A stretch of DNA of 64,000 nt from Lysobacter sp. GX 14042 (GTDB lineage Bacteria > Pseudomonadota > Gammaproteobacteria > Xanthomonadales > Xanthomonadaceae): positions 62,001 to 126,000 of the forward strand of contig NZ_JAJUWY010000004.1 of assembly GCF_021390425.1 (NCBI RefSeq), given 5' to 3'. The notes beneath the pieces are model-generated. The model was not told where the DNA came from. It made no database searches and was given only the letters and a program-made list of their open reading frames with translations. Each line of letters opens with the position of its first letter. Within the stretch, counting starts at the first letter, position 1. Both the position numbers and the translations under genes were made by a program. Below, piece by piece: positions 11,296 through 19,081 of the stretch.

Positions 11296-11372
<77 letters not shown>

Positions 11373-11414
11373 ATCCGGGCTTCCGTTGCGCGCCAGCGCC
11401 GCGAAAGACCGGTA

Positions 11415-11443
11415 ATTCTGCGCACCGCGCCGGCGCCTGTCAA
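11415..11443 (-). promoter_or_regulatory. Predicted promoter of the four-tRNA operon
   Basis: On the minus strand a perfect TTGACA (11438-11443) is separated by 17 bases from CAGAAT (11415-11420). It lies 43 bases upstream of the first tRNA, an appropriate distance for a tRNA promoter. Confidence 0.72.
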
Positions 11444-11575
11444 TCACTCTGGGCGGCGGCGGGCCGCCCCGCCCGCCGGCGCCCACCGTGTATGCTCCGG
11501 GCGCGCCCCGCAGGGGCGGCACGGTCCGCCGCGGCGGGCCCCACCCAGACCCAACCAGACCCACAGGGGAAATGC

Positions 11576-12334
11576 ATGATCCGCAGCGGCAACCCGGCTC
11601 TGAAGGAGTCCACCTTCCTCGACCCCGGCAGCGGCGCCATCGTGCGCGGCGACCAGGGCACCATGACCCTCAACGGCACCGTCAACAAGACCGGCATGTT
11701 GTTGCTGATGGCGGTGGCCACTGCCACGTTCGCCTGGAGCCAGGTCTCGACCCCGGCCGGCATCGTCGGTGCCGCGCCGTACATGTGGGGCGGCGCGATC
11801 GGCGGACTGGTGCTGGCGCTGGTGACGGTGTTCAAGAAGGAATGGGCCCCGGTCACCGCCCCGATGTACGCGCTGGTGGAGGGCCTGTTCCTGGGCGCTG
11901 TCTCGGCGATGTTCAACCACCTGTACGAAGGCATCGTGATGCAAGCGGTGCTGCTGACCTTCGGCACCCTGTTCGCGCTGCTGTTCGCCTACCGCAGCGG
12001 GCTGATCCGGGCCACGGAGAACTTCAAGCTCGGGGTCGCCGCGGCGACCGGCGGGATCATGCTGGTGTACCTGGCCTCGATCGTGCTCGGGCTGTTCGGC
12101 ATCGACATCCCGATGATCCACGAGAGCGGCCTCGTCGGGATCGGCTTCAGCCTGGTCGTGGTGGTGATCGCCGCCCTGAACCTGGTGCTGGACTTCGACT
12201 TCATCGAAAGCGGCGTCGAGCAGGGCGCACCCAGGTACATGGAGTGGTACGGCGCCTTCGGGCTGATGGTCACGCTGGTGTGGCTGTACGTGGAGTTCCT
12301 GCGCCTGCTGGCCAAGCTTCAGTCACGCGACTGA
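11576..12334 (+). CDS. Bax inhibitor-1/YccA family integral membrane protein
   Basis: The 252-residue protein has about seven membrane segments, starting around residue 38 (TGMLLLMAVATATFAWS) and ending with LMVTLVWLYVEFLRLL. The family (BI-1, YccA, YbhL) includes inner-membrane proteins; YccA modulates FtsH and some members leak calcium. The ATG at 11576 is chosen because AGGGGA precedes it by about 6 bases. The last 16 bases overlap the convergent NhaC-type gene, and both proteins end in QSRD. The physiological role here is unknown. Confidence 0.88.
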   Translation: MIRSGNPALKESTFLDPGSGAIVRGDQGTMTLNGTVNKTGMLLLMAVATATFAWSQVSTPAGIVGAAPYMWGGAIGGLVLALVTVFKKEWAPVTAPMYALVEGLFLGAVSAMFNHLYEGIVMQAVLLTFGTLFALLFAYRSGLIRATENFKLGVAAATGGIMLVYLASIVLGLFGIDIPMIHESGLVGIGFSLVVVVIAALNLVLDFDFIESGVEQGAPRYMEWYGAFGLMVTLVWLYVEFLRLLAKLQSRD

Positions 12335-13686
12335 GCCGCGTTCTGCGCGGGCGGTGGGGCCACGCTCCGGCGCGGCCAGGCAATCGCCACCGCCGCCGCG
12401 GCCGCCAGCGCCCAGCAGTACCAGACCTTGCCGACGATCAGCAGTGGCGAGATGCCGGCCAGCGAGCCGGCCAGCAGGATCTGCGCACCGTAGGGCAGCA
12501 CGCCCTGGGCGACGCAGGCCGACACGTCGAGAACGGCGGCCGCGCGACGCGGCGTGATGTCGTGCCGGGCCGCGATGTCGCGGGCCAGCTCGCCGCTGAC
12601 CAGGATCGCCACGGTGTTGTTGGCGGTCAGCACGTCGCTGCCGGCGGCCAGCGCGGCAATACTGGCCTCGCCCATCCGCCGGCTGCGGCCGCCGCGGGCC
12701 AGCCGGGCAATCGCGCGTGACATCCACTCCAGTCCGCCGGCGGCCCGGGTCATTGCCGCCAGGCCGCCGATCAGGATCGACAGCAGGGTGATCTCGACCA
12801 TCGACTCGAAGCCGGCGTAGATATCGCTGCCGAAGCTCACCGGGTCGTAGCTGCCGGGCGCGAAGGCGCCCATCACCCCCGCGACGACCAGGCCGATGGC
12901 CAGCACCACGACCACGTTGACCCCGGCCAGGGCGAGCGCCAGCACCAGCACGTAGGGCGCCACCAGCCACGCCGGCGCGGCCTCCGGCGCCTGCACCGGC
13001 GCCTGCACCGGCGCCACTTCCCCGGCCCAGGCCAGCAGCAGCGCGGTCGCCAGCGCCGCGGGCACGGCGAGCTTGAGGTTCTCGCGGAACTTGTCGTTCA
13101 TCCGCGCCCCCTGGGTGCGGGTGGCGGCGATGGTGGTGTCGGAGATGATCGAGAGGTTGTCGCCGAACATCGCCCCGCCGACCACCGCGCCCAGCACCAG
13201 GGCCATGTCCAGCCCGGCGGCGTCGGCGATCCCGACCGCCACCGGCACCACCGCCGCGATGGTGCCCATGGAGGTGCCGATCGCCAGCGACACGAAGCCG
13301 GCGACCAGGAACAGCGCCGGCAGGATCAGCTCCGGCGGCAATGCCCCAAGCCCCAGCGCGACCACCGCATCCACCGCGCCAATGGCACGCGAGACATTGG
13401 CGAAGGCGCCGGCAAGCAGGAACACCAGCACCATCAGCATCACGTTCGGCTGCCCCATCCCCTCCAGCAGGGTGTCCAGCGCACGGCCGCCGCGCCGCCA
13501 CAGCAGCCAGGCCCCCAGGGCGAGCGCGGGCAGTGCCGCGACCGGCGCCTGCAACCGGTAGAAGCCCATCTCCTCACCCTGCAGGGTGAAGTACAGCCCG
13601 ACGCCGAAGAACAACGACAGGAACAGCAGCAGCGGCGTGAGCGCCAGCGCACTGGGGGACGGCCGCTCGGGCATGGATTGCTTCAT
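12319..13686 (-). CDS. NhaC-family Na+/H+ antiporter-like transporter
   Basis: About 455 residues with some ten to twelve hydrophobic segments. Recognisable family stretches are FVSLAIGTSMGTIAAVVPVA and AMFGDNLSIISDTTIAA, the conserved NhaC core thought to form the ion path. The likely job is exchange of sodium (or another cation or amine) against protons across the inner membrane. The ATG at 13686 gives MKQSMPERPS; a second ATG at 13674 is equally possible, and neither has a strong ribosome site. It overlaps the end of the BI-1/YccA gene tail to tail. The substrate cannot be read from sequence. Confidence 0.82.
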   Translation of the reverse strand: MKQSMPERPSPSALALTPLLLFLSLFFGVGLYFTLQGEEMGFYRLQAPVAALPALALGAWLLWRRGGRALDTLLEGMGQPNVMLMVLVFLLAGAFANVSRAIGAVDAVVALGLGALPPELILPALFLVAGFVSLAIGTSMGTIAAVVPVAVGIADAAGLDMALVLGAVVGGAMFGDNLSIISDTTIAATRTQGARMNDKFRENLKLAVPAALATALLLAWAGEVAPVQAPVQAPEAAPAWLVAPYVLVLALALAGVNVVVVLAIGLVVAGVMGAFAPGSYDPVSFGSDIYAGFESMVEITLLSILIGGLAAMTRAAGGLEWMSRAIARLARGGRSRRMGEASIAALAAGSDVLTANNTVAILVSGELARDIAARHDITPRRAAAVLDVSACVAQGVLPYGAQILLAGSLAGISPLLIVGKVWYCWALAAAAAVAIAWPRRSVAPPPAQNAAQSRD

Positions 13687-13765
13687 CGCTTCATGCGGAT
13701 GGAAGAGGCGTGCGAGTGTGCCCGGGACTGCCCGGCCTGTCGAGGCCACGGCCGGGACACAAACG

Positions 13766-13795
13766 ACGACGGGGCGCCGATGGGCGCCCCGTCGT
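13766..13795 (-). terminator. Hairpin terminator after the isocitrate dehydrogenase gene
   Basis: A perfect 13-bp stem (ACGACGGGGCGCC / GGCGCCCCGTCGT) with a 4-base loop lies 32 bases past the dehydrogenase stop. The minus-strand U tract is short, so efficiency is uncertain. Confidence 0.65.
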
Positions 13796-13827
13796 TGCCT
13801 GCCTGGTTTTTCGCCCGTGCCGGACGG

Positions 13828-14835
13828 TCAGACCCGGCCGGCGATCGCCTTGGCAAAACCCATGGTGGTGCCGTCGCCGCCGAGGTCGCCGGTCAGGCTG
13901 TCGCGGGCCTCGAGGGTGGCGACGATCGCCGCGCGCAGGCGCTCGGCCTTCTCGCACATGCCCAGGTGGTCGAGCATCTGCGCCGCCCCCAGCAGCAGCG
14001 CGCACGGGTTGGCCTTGCCCTGGCCGGCGATGTCCGGCGCGGTGCCATGCACGGCCTCGAAGATCGCCGCATCGGTGCCGATGTTGGCGCCCGGGATCAG
14101 CCCCAGGCCGCCGATCAGCCCGGCGCACAGGTCGGAGATGATGTCGCCGAACAGGTTGGTGGTGACGATCACGTCGAACTGTTCGGGCCGCATCACCAGC
14201 TGCATGCAGGCGTTGTCGACGATCATTTCCTCGAAGGCGATGTCCGGGTACTGCGCGGCGACCTCGCGCGCGGTCTTGAGGAACAGGCCCGAGGTGGACT
14301 TGATGATGTTGGCCTTGTGCACCGCGGTGACCTTCTTGCGGCCGGTGCTGCGGGCCAGTTCGAAGGCGTAGCGCGCGATGCGCTCGGAACCGTGGCGGGT
14401 GACGCGGATCATCGAGGTCGCGGTTTCGCCGTCCTCGGATACGGTCTGGCCTTCGGCCAGGTACGCACCCTCGGTGTTCTCGCGCACGGTGAGGATGTCC
14501 ACGCCGCTGGAGAAACGCGATTTGGTGTTGGGGAACGAGACCGCCGGGCGCACGTTGGCGTACAGGTCGAAGCGCTTGCGCAGCTCGACGTTGATCGAGG
14601 AGAAGCCCCCGCCGATCGGGGTGGTCAGCGGGCTCTTGAGCGCCACCCGGTTGCGGCGGATCGAGTCCATCGTGGCCTCCGGCAGCAGCTCGCCGGTCTT
14701 CTCCAGCGCGACCACGCCGGCGTCGGCGAACTCGTATTCCAGCCCGGTCTGCAGGGCATCGAGCACGTGCAGGGTGGCGTCCATGATTTCCGGGCCGATG
14801 CCGTCGCCGCGGATGACCGTGATGGTTTGCGTCAT
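13828..14835 (-). CDS. Isocitrate dehydrogenase, short homodimeric type
   Basis: A 335-residue member of the isocitrate/isopropylmalate dehydrogenase family, which oxidatively decarboxylates isocitrate to 2-oxoglutarate. The N-terminus is TITVIRGDGIGPEIM. The substrate loop reads GGFSSINVELRKRFDLYANV; a Ser and an Asn in this loop favour isocitrate over isopropylmalate. The metal-binding DxxxD region is NLFGDIISD, and the cofactor loop is HGTAPDIAGQGKANP. Short bacterial forms like this are commonly NAD-dependent, but cofactor preference is inferred. The start at 14835 is where homology begins. The neighbouring glutaredoxin is on the same strand 112 bases upstream. Confidence 0.88.
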   Translation of the reverse strand: MTQTITVIRGDGIGPEIMDATLHVLDALQTGLEYEFADAGVVALEKTGELLPEATMDSIRRNRVALKSPLTTPIGGGFSSINVELRKRFDLYANVRPAVSFPNTKSRFSSGVDILTVRENTEGAYLAEGQTVSEDGETATSMIRVTRHGSERIARYAFELARSTGRKKVTAVHKANIIKSTSGLFLKTAREVAAQYPDIAFEEMIVDNACMQLVMRPEQFDVIVTTNLFGDIISDLCAGLIGGLGLIPGANIGTDAAIFEAVHGTAPDIAGQGKANPCALLLGAAQMLDHLGMCEKAERLRAAIVATLEARDSLTGDLGGDGTTMGFAKAIAGRV

Positions 14836-14947
14836 TGGGGGGATTTTCCAGCTGGTGGGCCAACGCACCGGGGCATACGGTGGCGTGTGTGAGCCGCCGA
14901 ATTATGCCAGAGCCGCCCCGCCACTGCAGGCGCGACCGGCGCCCGGG

Positions 14948-15223
14948 CTACTCCCCGCCGTCCAGCAGGGGGGCCAGCCTGCCCGCCCGGTGCAGGGCGA
15001 TCATGTCGTCGTAGCCGCCCACGTGGGTCTCGCCGACGAAGATCTGCGGCACGCTGGTGCGCCGGGTGCGCTCGACCATCCTGGTGCGCTCGGCCGGATC
15101 TTTGTCGATCCGGACCTCGGTCCAGGTGCGTCCCTGGCTCTGCAGGAAATTCTTGGCGGCGACGCAGTACGGGCAGACCGCGGTGGAGTAGATCGTGATC
15201 TCCGGTTGCGCTGGTGCGTTCAT
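14948..15223 (-). CDS. grxC: Glutaredoxin 3 (GrxC type)
   Basis: A 91-residue dithiol glutaredoxin with the CPYC active site at residues 17-20, the cis-Pro in SVPQIFVG, and the glutathione-binding GGYDDM stretch. It reduces protein and glutathione disulfides using reduced glutathione. The ATG at 15223 is chosen because the family begins about ten residues before the first beta strand (ITIYSTAVCPYC); longer in-frame starts add unrelated sequence. It is divergent from the BepA-like protease, whose start lies 133 bases away. Confidence 0.95.
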   Translation of the reverse strand: MNAPAQPEITIYSTAVCPYCVAAKNFLQSQGRTWTEVRIDKDPAERTRMVERTRRTSVPQIFVGETHVGGYDDMIALHRAGRLAPLLDGGE

Positions 15224-15356
15224 GGGGTGTTTTCCTCCTGTCGTGAACTCGGGACGCCGGGTGTGGTCGAATGCAGCTGAGATGGGTCCGCCGGCGCGGT
15301 TTTCCACCCGCGCCATTGTCCACGCCCGCACGGGCCCCGGATCCGGGAGTCAACGC

Positions 15357-16937
15357 TTGCACCGCACCTGCCTGCTCACCGCCGCCCTGATGCTCGGACT
15401 GGCCGCGCCACTGGCCACCGCCCAGGACCGCCTGCCCGACATCGGCTCCTCGGCCGGGGAACTGCTGACCCCGCACCAGCAGCGCGAGTACGGGCAGATG
15501 ATGCTGGCCCAGCTGCGCCATTACGACTACGTGCTGGACGATCCGCTGATCGACGAGTGGCTGTCCTCGCTGGGCGGCCGGCTGGGCGCGCACAGCGACA
15601 CCCCGCGGCAGTCGTTCAACTTCTTCATGCTCAAGGAACGGCAGGTCAATGCCTTCGCCACCCTCGGCGGCTACATCGGGGTGAACTCGGGGCTGGTGCT
15701 GGCCGCCGAGCGCGAGGACGAGGTCGCCGGCGTGCTGGCCCACGAGATCGCCCACGTGACCCAGCAGCACGTGCTGCGGGCGGTCGAACGCGCCCAGCGC
15801 GACCAGATGCCGATCCTGCTGGCGATGCTGGGCGCGATCGCCGCCGCCCAGGCTGCCGGCGGCAGCTCGGCCGGCGAGGCCACCCAGGCGGTCATGGTGA
15901 CCGCCATGGGCCTGGCCCAGCAGGCACAGATCAACTACACCCGCTCCAACGAGCACGAGGCCGACCGGGTCGGCATCCGCACCCTGTCGCGCGCCGGCTA
16001 CGACCCGCACGCAATGGCCGACTTCTTCGTCACCATGCAGGCGCTGTCGCGGGTCAACGCCGCGGGGGCCTACGAGTTCCCCGACTACCTGCGCACCCAC
16101 CCGGTGACCACCACCCGCATCAGCGAGACCAAGGCACGCGCCGGGCAGATCGGGACCCCGGCCCCGGTGTTCGCCGCCGGACCGATGGGCGGCGGCAACC
16201 CGCTGCTGCCGGCGGGCCTGGAGGTGGTCGGCGCGGCGGCAGGCGGGGACGGGACCGGGCGCTTCGGCCACGCCCGCGAACGGCTCCGGGTGCTCACCGC
16301 GGAGACCCCGCAGCAGGCGATCCGCGAGTACCGGCAGATGCAGGCCGCCGGCCCGCTCGACGATGCGCAGCGCTATGGCCTGGCCCTGGCGCAGCTGCAA
16401 TCGAGCCGGCCCGGACAGGCGGTGGCGCTGCTCGGGGAGCTGCTGGAGGAACATCCACGCGACCTGTGGGTGGAACTGGGACTGGCCACCGCCCTCGCCC
16501 GCTCGGGCGAGCACGAGGCCGCCGACCGCCATTTCCAGGCCTTGTCGCGCCGTGCCCCGGGCAACCGCGCGGTGGCCCTGGGCTGGGCGGAAGCCCTGAC
16601 TGCCCGCAACACCGAAGCCGACGGTCGCCGGGCCCAGGCCTTGCTGCGCCCGCTTTCGGCCGGCGGGGCATCGGACCTGGCGTTCCAGCGCGCCTTCGCC
16701 CGTGCCAGCGAGGTCGCCGGGGACCCGGTCCGCGCCGGCGAGGCCTGGGCCGAGGCCGCATTCCTCGGCGGCCGGGCCGAGCAGGCGCTGGTGCAGCTCA
16801 ACACGCTCAAGGCGCGGCCGGAGGTCGACTACTACGCCCGTGAACGGATCGAGGCACGCATCGCCCGCATCACTCCGGTGGTCCTGGAACTGCACCGTCA
16901 GGGCATCCGCGACGACGTCCTCGACCGCCGCCGCTGA
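15357..16937 (+). CDS. bepA: BepA-like periplasmic M48 metalloprotease with TPR tail
   Basis: About 526 residues from a TTG start at 15357, preceded by GGGAG 7 bases upstream. A Sec signal peptide occupies residues 1-22 (ending PLATAQ). The M48 zinc site is HEIAH at 129-133, with the third ligand likely Glu199 in NEHEAD. The C-terminal half (about 290-500) is alpha-helical and repetitive, consistent with the TPR domain of BepA/YfgC, which monitors LptD and BamA assembly at the outer membrane. Length (E. coli BepA about 487) and domain order fit. It stands alone just upstream of the Pho-box region. Confidence 0.9.
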   Translation: MHRTCLLTAALMLGLAAPLATAQDRLPDIGSSAGELLTPHQQREYGQMMLAQLRHYDYVLDDPLIDEWLSSLGGRLGAHSDTPRQSFNFFMLKERQVNAFATLGGYIGVNSGLVLAAEREDEVAGVLAHEIAHVTQQHVLRAVERAQRDQMPILLAMLGAIAAAQAAGGSSAGEATQAVMVTAMGLAQQAQINYTRSNEHEADRVGIRTLSRAGYDPHAMADFFVTMQALSRVNAAGAYEFPDYLRTHPVTTTRISETKARAGQIGTPAPVFAAGPMGGGNPLLPAGLEVVGAAAGGDGTGRFGHARERLRVLTAETPQQAIREYRQMQAAGPLDDAQRYGLALAQLQSSRPGQAVALLGELLEEHPRDLWVELGLATALARSGEHEAADRHFQALSRRAPGNRAVALGWAEALTARNTEADGRRAQALLRPLSAGGASDLAFQRAFARASEVAGDPVRAGEAWAEAAFLGGRAEQALVQLNTLKARPEVDYYARERIEARIARITPVVLELHRQGIRDDVLDRRR

Positions 16938-16942
16938 GCCGC

Positions 16943-16960
16943 CTGTCATCGCACTGTCAC
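16943..16960 (+). promoter_or_regulatory. Pho box (PhoB-binding site) upstream of phoB
   Basis: CTGTCATCGCACTGTCAC has two 7-base direct repeats (CTGTCAT and CTGTCAC) separated by 4 bases, the 7-4-7 layout of the PhoB consensus. Both heptamers match it perfectly. A weak -10-like TGTACT lies 10 bases downstream (16971-16976). This implies PhoB autoregulation and phosphate control of the genes that follow. Confidence 0.88.
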
Positions 16961-17006
16961 CGGACGGTAGTGTACTGGCACCGCCCTCCCGCCCCGTTGG
17001 TGTCGA

Positions 17007-17714
17007 ATGCACAAGCGCATCCTGATCGTCGAGGACGAGCCGGCCATCCGCGACATGGTCGCCTTCGCCCTGCGCAAGGGCGAGTACGAACCGGTCCATG
17101 CCGGCGATGCGCAGCAGGCGCAGATCGCCATCGCCGACCGCATCCCCGACCTGATCCTGCTGGACTGGATGCTGCCGGGCACCAGCGGCCTGGAGCTTGC
17201 GCGGCGCTGGCGCCGGGAGACGCTGACCCGCGAGATCCCGATCATCATGCTCACCGCCCGTGGCGAGGAGAACGACCGCGTCGCCGGCCTGGAGTCCGGG
17301 GTCGACGACTACGTGGTCAAGCCGTTCTCGGCCCGCGAACTGCTGGCCCGGATCCGCGCCGTGCTGCGCCGCTCGCGCGAGGATGACGAGGACGGCAGCG
17401 TGAGCATCGGCGCGCTGCGCATCGACGGCGCCGCCCACCGGGTGTTCGCCGGCACCGCCGGGGGCGAGCAGCCGGTGCAGATCGGCCCGACCGAATACCG
17501 GCTGCTGCACTTCTTCATGACCCACGCCGACCGGGTGTACTCGCGCTCGCAGCTGCTCGACCACGTCTGGGGCGGCAGCGTGTACGTGGAGGAGCGCACC
17601 ATCGACGTGCACATCCGCCGCCTGCGCAAGACCCTGGAGCCGTTCGCCCTGGACGGCATGGTGCAGACCGTCCGCGGCGCCGGCTACCGCTTCTCCGGTG
17701 CGGTCGACAGCTGA
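17007..17714 (+). CDS. phoB: Phosphate-regulon response regulator PhoB
   Basis: 235 residues: a receiver domain (about 1-120) with acidic pocket ED at 9-10, phosphorylated Asp53 (LLDWMLPG) and Lys in VVKPFS, then an OmpR/PhoB winged-helix domain ending RTVRGAGYRFSG. When phosphorylated by PhoR it binds Pho boxes and activates phosphate-scavenging genes. A near-perfect Pho box lies 47 bases upstream, so it should activate itself. phoR follows after 28 bases. The start at 17007 places the family's first strand immediately (MHKRILIVEDE). Confidence 0.97.
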   Translation: MHKRILIVEDEPAIRDMVAFALRKGEYEPVHAGDAQQAQIAIADRIPDLILLDWMLPGTSGLELARRWRRETLTREIPIIMLTARGEENDRVAGLESGVDDYVVKPFSARELLARIRAVLRRSREDDEDGSVSIGALRIDGAAHRVFAGTAGGEQPVQIGPTEYRLLHFFMTHADRVYSRSQLLDHVWGGSVYVEERTIDVHIRRLRKTLEPFALDGMVQTVRGAGYRFSGAVDS

Positions 17715-17742
17715 ACGCGGCCGCCTGGCCGATACTGCCGCC

Positions 17743-19068
17743 ATGCCCGAGGACATCCACAAGGCCTGGTTGCGCACCGTCGCGGTGCTGGCGCTGCTGC
17801 TGGTGTTCGCCGGCCTCGGCGGCGCCGTGCTGGGGCATCCATGGGAAGCGCTCGCGCTTGCCGCGCTGGCAGTGATCGCCTGGCACTACTGGCGGCTGCA
17901 CCGGATCCTGGCCCGGCTCACCGCGCGCCGGCGGCTGCCGCCACCGGACGGCTCACGCGGCGCCTGGAACGAGCTCGACCGGCTGCTCCACCGCACCCAG
18001 GACGAGACCCGCTCGCGCAAGAACCGCCTGCTGGAAATGCTGCGCGCCTACCGCGCCGCGGCGGCCGCACTGCCCGACGCGGTGGTGGTGGTCGAGCGCA
18101 ACAGCCAGCGGGTGCTGTGGTTCAACGAGATCGGCACCTCGATGCTGGGCCTGCGGTATCCGGAGTCGATCGGCGCGCCGCTGGCCGAATGCCTGCGACC
18201 GCTGCCGCTGGCCCGCTGGCTGGCCTCGGGCCGGCATGCCGAGCCACTTGAGGTCGCCTCGCCCGACGGCAGTTCCACCCTCAGCCTGAAGCTGATCCCC
18301 TATTCCGACTCGCTGTGGCTGCTGGTCGCCCGCGACATCACCCGGCTGTTGAGCCTGGAGCGGACGCGCAGCGACTTCGTGGCCAACGTCTCCCATGAGC
18401 TGCGCACCCCGCTCACGGTGCTGCATGGCTACCTCGACCTGATGGACGACGACGGGCAGCCCGGGCGCCAGCCGATGATCCGCGAGATGCAGCAGCAGTC
18501 CCGGCGCATGGCGCAGTTGGTGGAGGACCTGCTGATGCTCTCGCGGCTGGAGTCGGCCGACCAGCTCGCCAACGAGGACCAAGTGCCGATGGCGGCGATG
18601 CTCGACACCTTGCGCCGCGAGGCGGTGGCGCTCGGCCACGGCCGTCACCGGATCCGCGTGGAGGACCAGGCGGGGGTCGACCTGTGGGGCAGCGCGCGCG
18701 AGCTGCACAGTGCGTTCTCCAACCTGGTCTCCAATGCCGTGCGGCACACCGCGGGCGAGGGCGGGATCACGATCGGGCTGCGCCGCGCCGGGGACGGGGG
18801 CGTGCTGCTGGAGGTGGCCGATTCCGGATACGGCATCGCCCCGGCGCACCTGCCGCGGCTGACCGAGCGCTTCTACCGGGTGTCGGCCAGCCGCTCGCGC
18901 GAGAGCGGCGGGACCGGCCTGGGCCTGGCGATCGTCAAGCACGCCTTGCACCTGCACCAGGGACGGCTGACCATCGCCAGCGAGGTGGGTGTCGGCAGTA
19001 CCTTCACCTGCCACTTCGGTCCCGCACGGGTCCGCCCGCGTTCGGCCGATGCCGGCCCGGAGCGTTGA
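17743..19068 (+). CDS. phoR: Phosphate-regulon sensor histidine kinase PhoR
   Basis: 441 residues: two N-terminal membrane segments (about 10-50), a PAS-like domain (about 95-190) and a HisKA domain with His218 (SHELRTPL). The HATPase domain has N, G1 and G2 boxes (NLVSNAVRH, DSGYGI, GGTGLGLAIV). The organisation matches PhoR, which signals phosphate limitation to PhoB through the Pst-PhoU system. Pst and PhoU are not in this window. It sits 28 bases after phoB and 13 bases before the ppk1 TTG start. Confidence 0.96.
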   Translation: MPEDIHKAWLRTVAVLALLLVFAGLGGAVLGHPWEALALAALAVIAWHYWRLHRILARLTARRRLPPPDGSRGAWNELDRLLHRTQDETRSRKNRLLEMLRAYRAAAAALPDAVVVVERNSQRVLWFNEIGTSMLGLRYPESIGAPLAECLRPLPLARWLASGRHAEPLEVASPDGSSTLSLKLIPYSDSLWLLVARDITRLLSLERTRSDFVANVSHELRTPLTVLHGYLDLMDDDGQPGRQPMIREMQQQSRRMAQLVEDLLMLSRLESADQLANEDQVPMAAMLDTLRREAVALGHGRHRIRVEDQAGVDLWGSARELHSAFSNLVSNAVRHTAGEGGITIGLRRAGDGGVLLEVADSGYGIAPAHLPRLTERFYRVSASRSRESGGTGLGLAIVKHALHLHQGRLTIASEVGVGSTFTCHFGPARVRPRSADAGPER

Positions 19069-19081
19069 TGGAGACGCGACC

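Noticed and set aside
13828-14835. 3-isopropylmalate dehydrogenase as an alternative identity
   Set aside because: The substrate loop has the Ser/Asn pattern (SSIN) of isocitrate dehydrogenases and no neighbouring leucine genes are present.
14832-17777. A 981-codon minus-strand frame across bepA and phoB
   Set aside because: Shadow of recognised BepA-like and PhoB genes.
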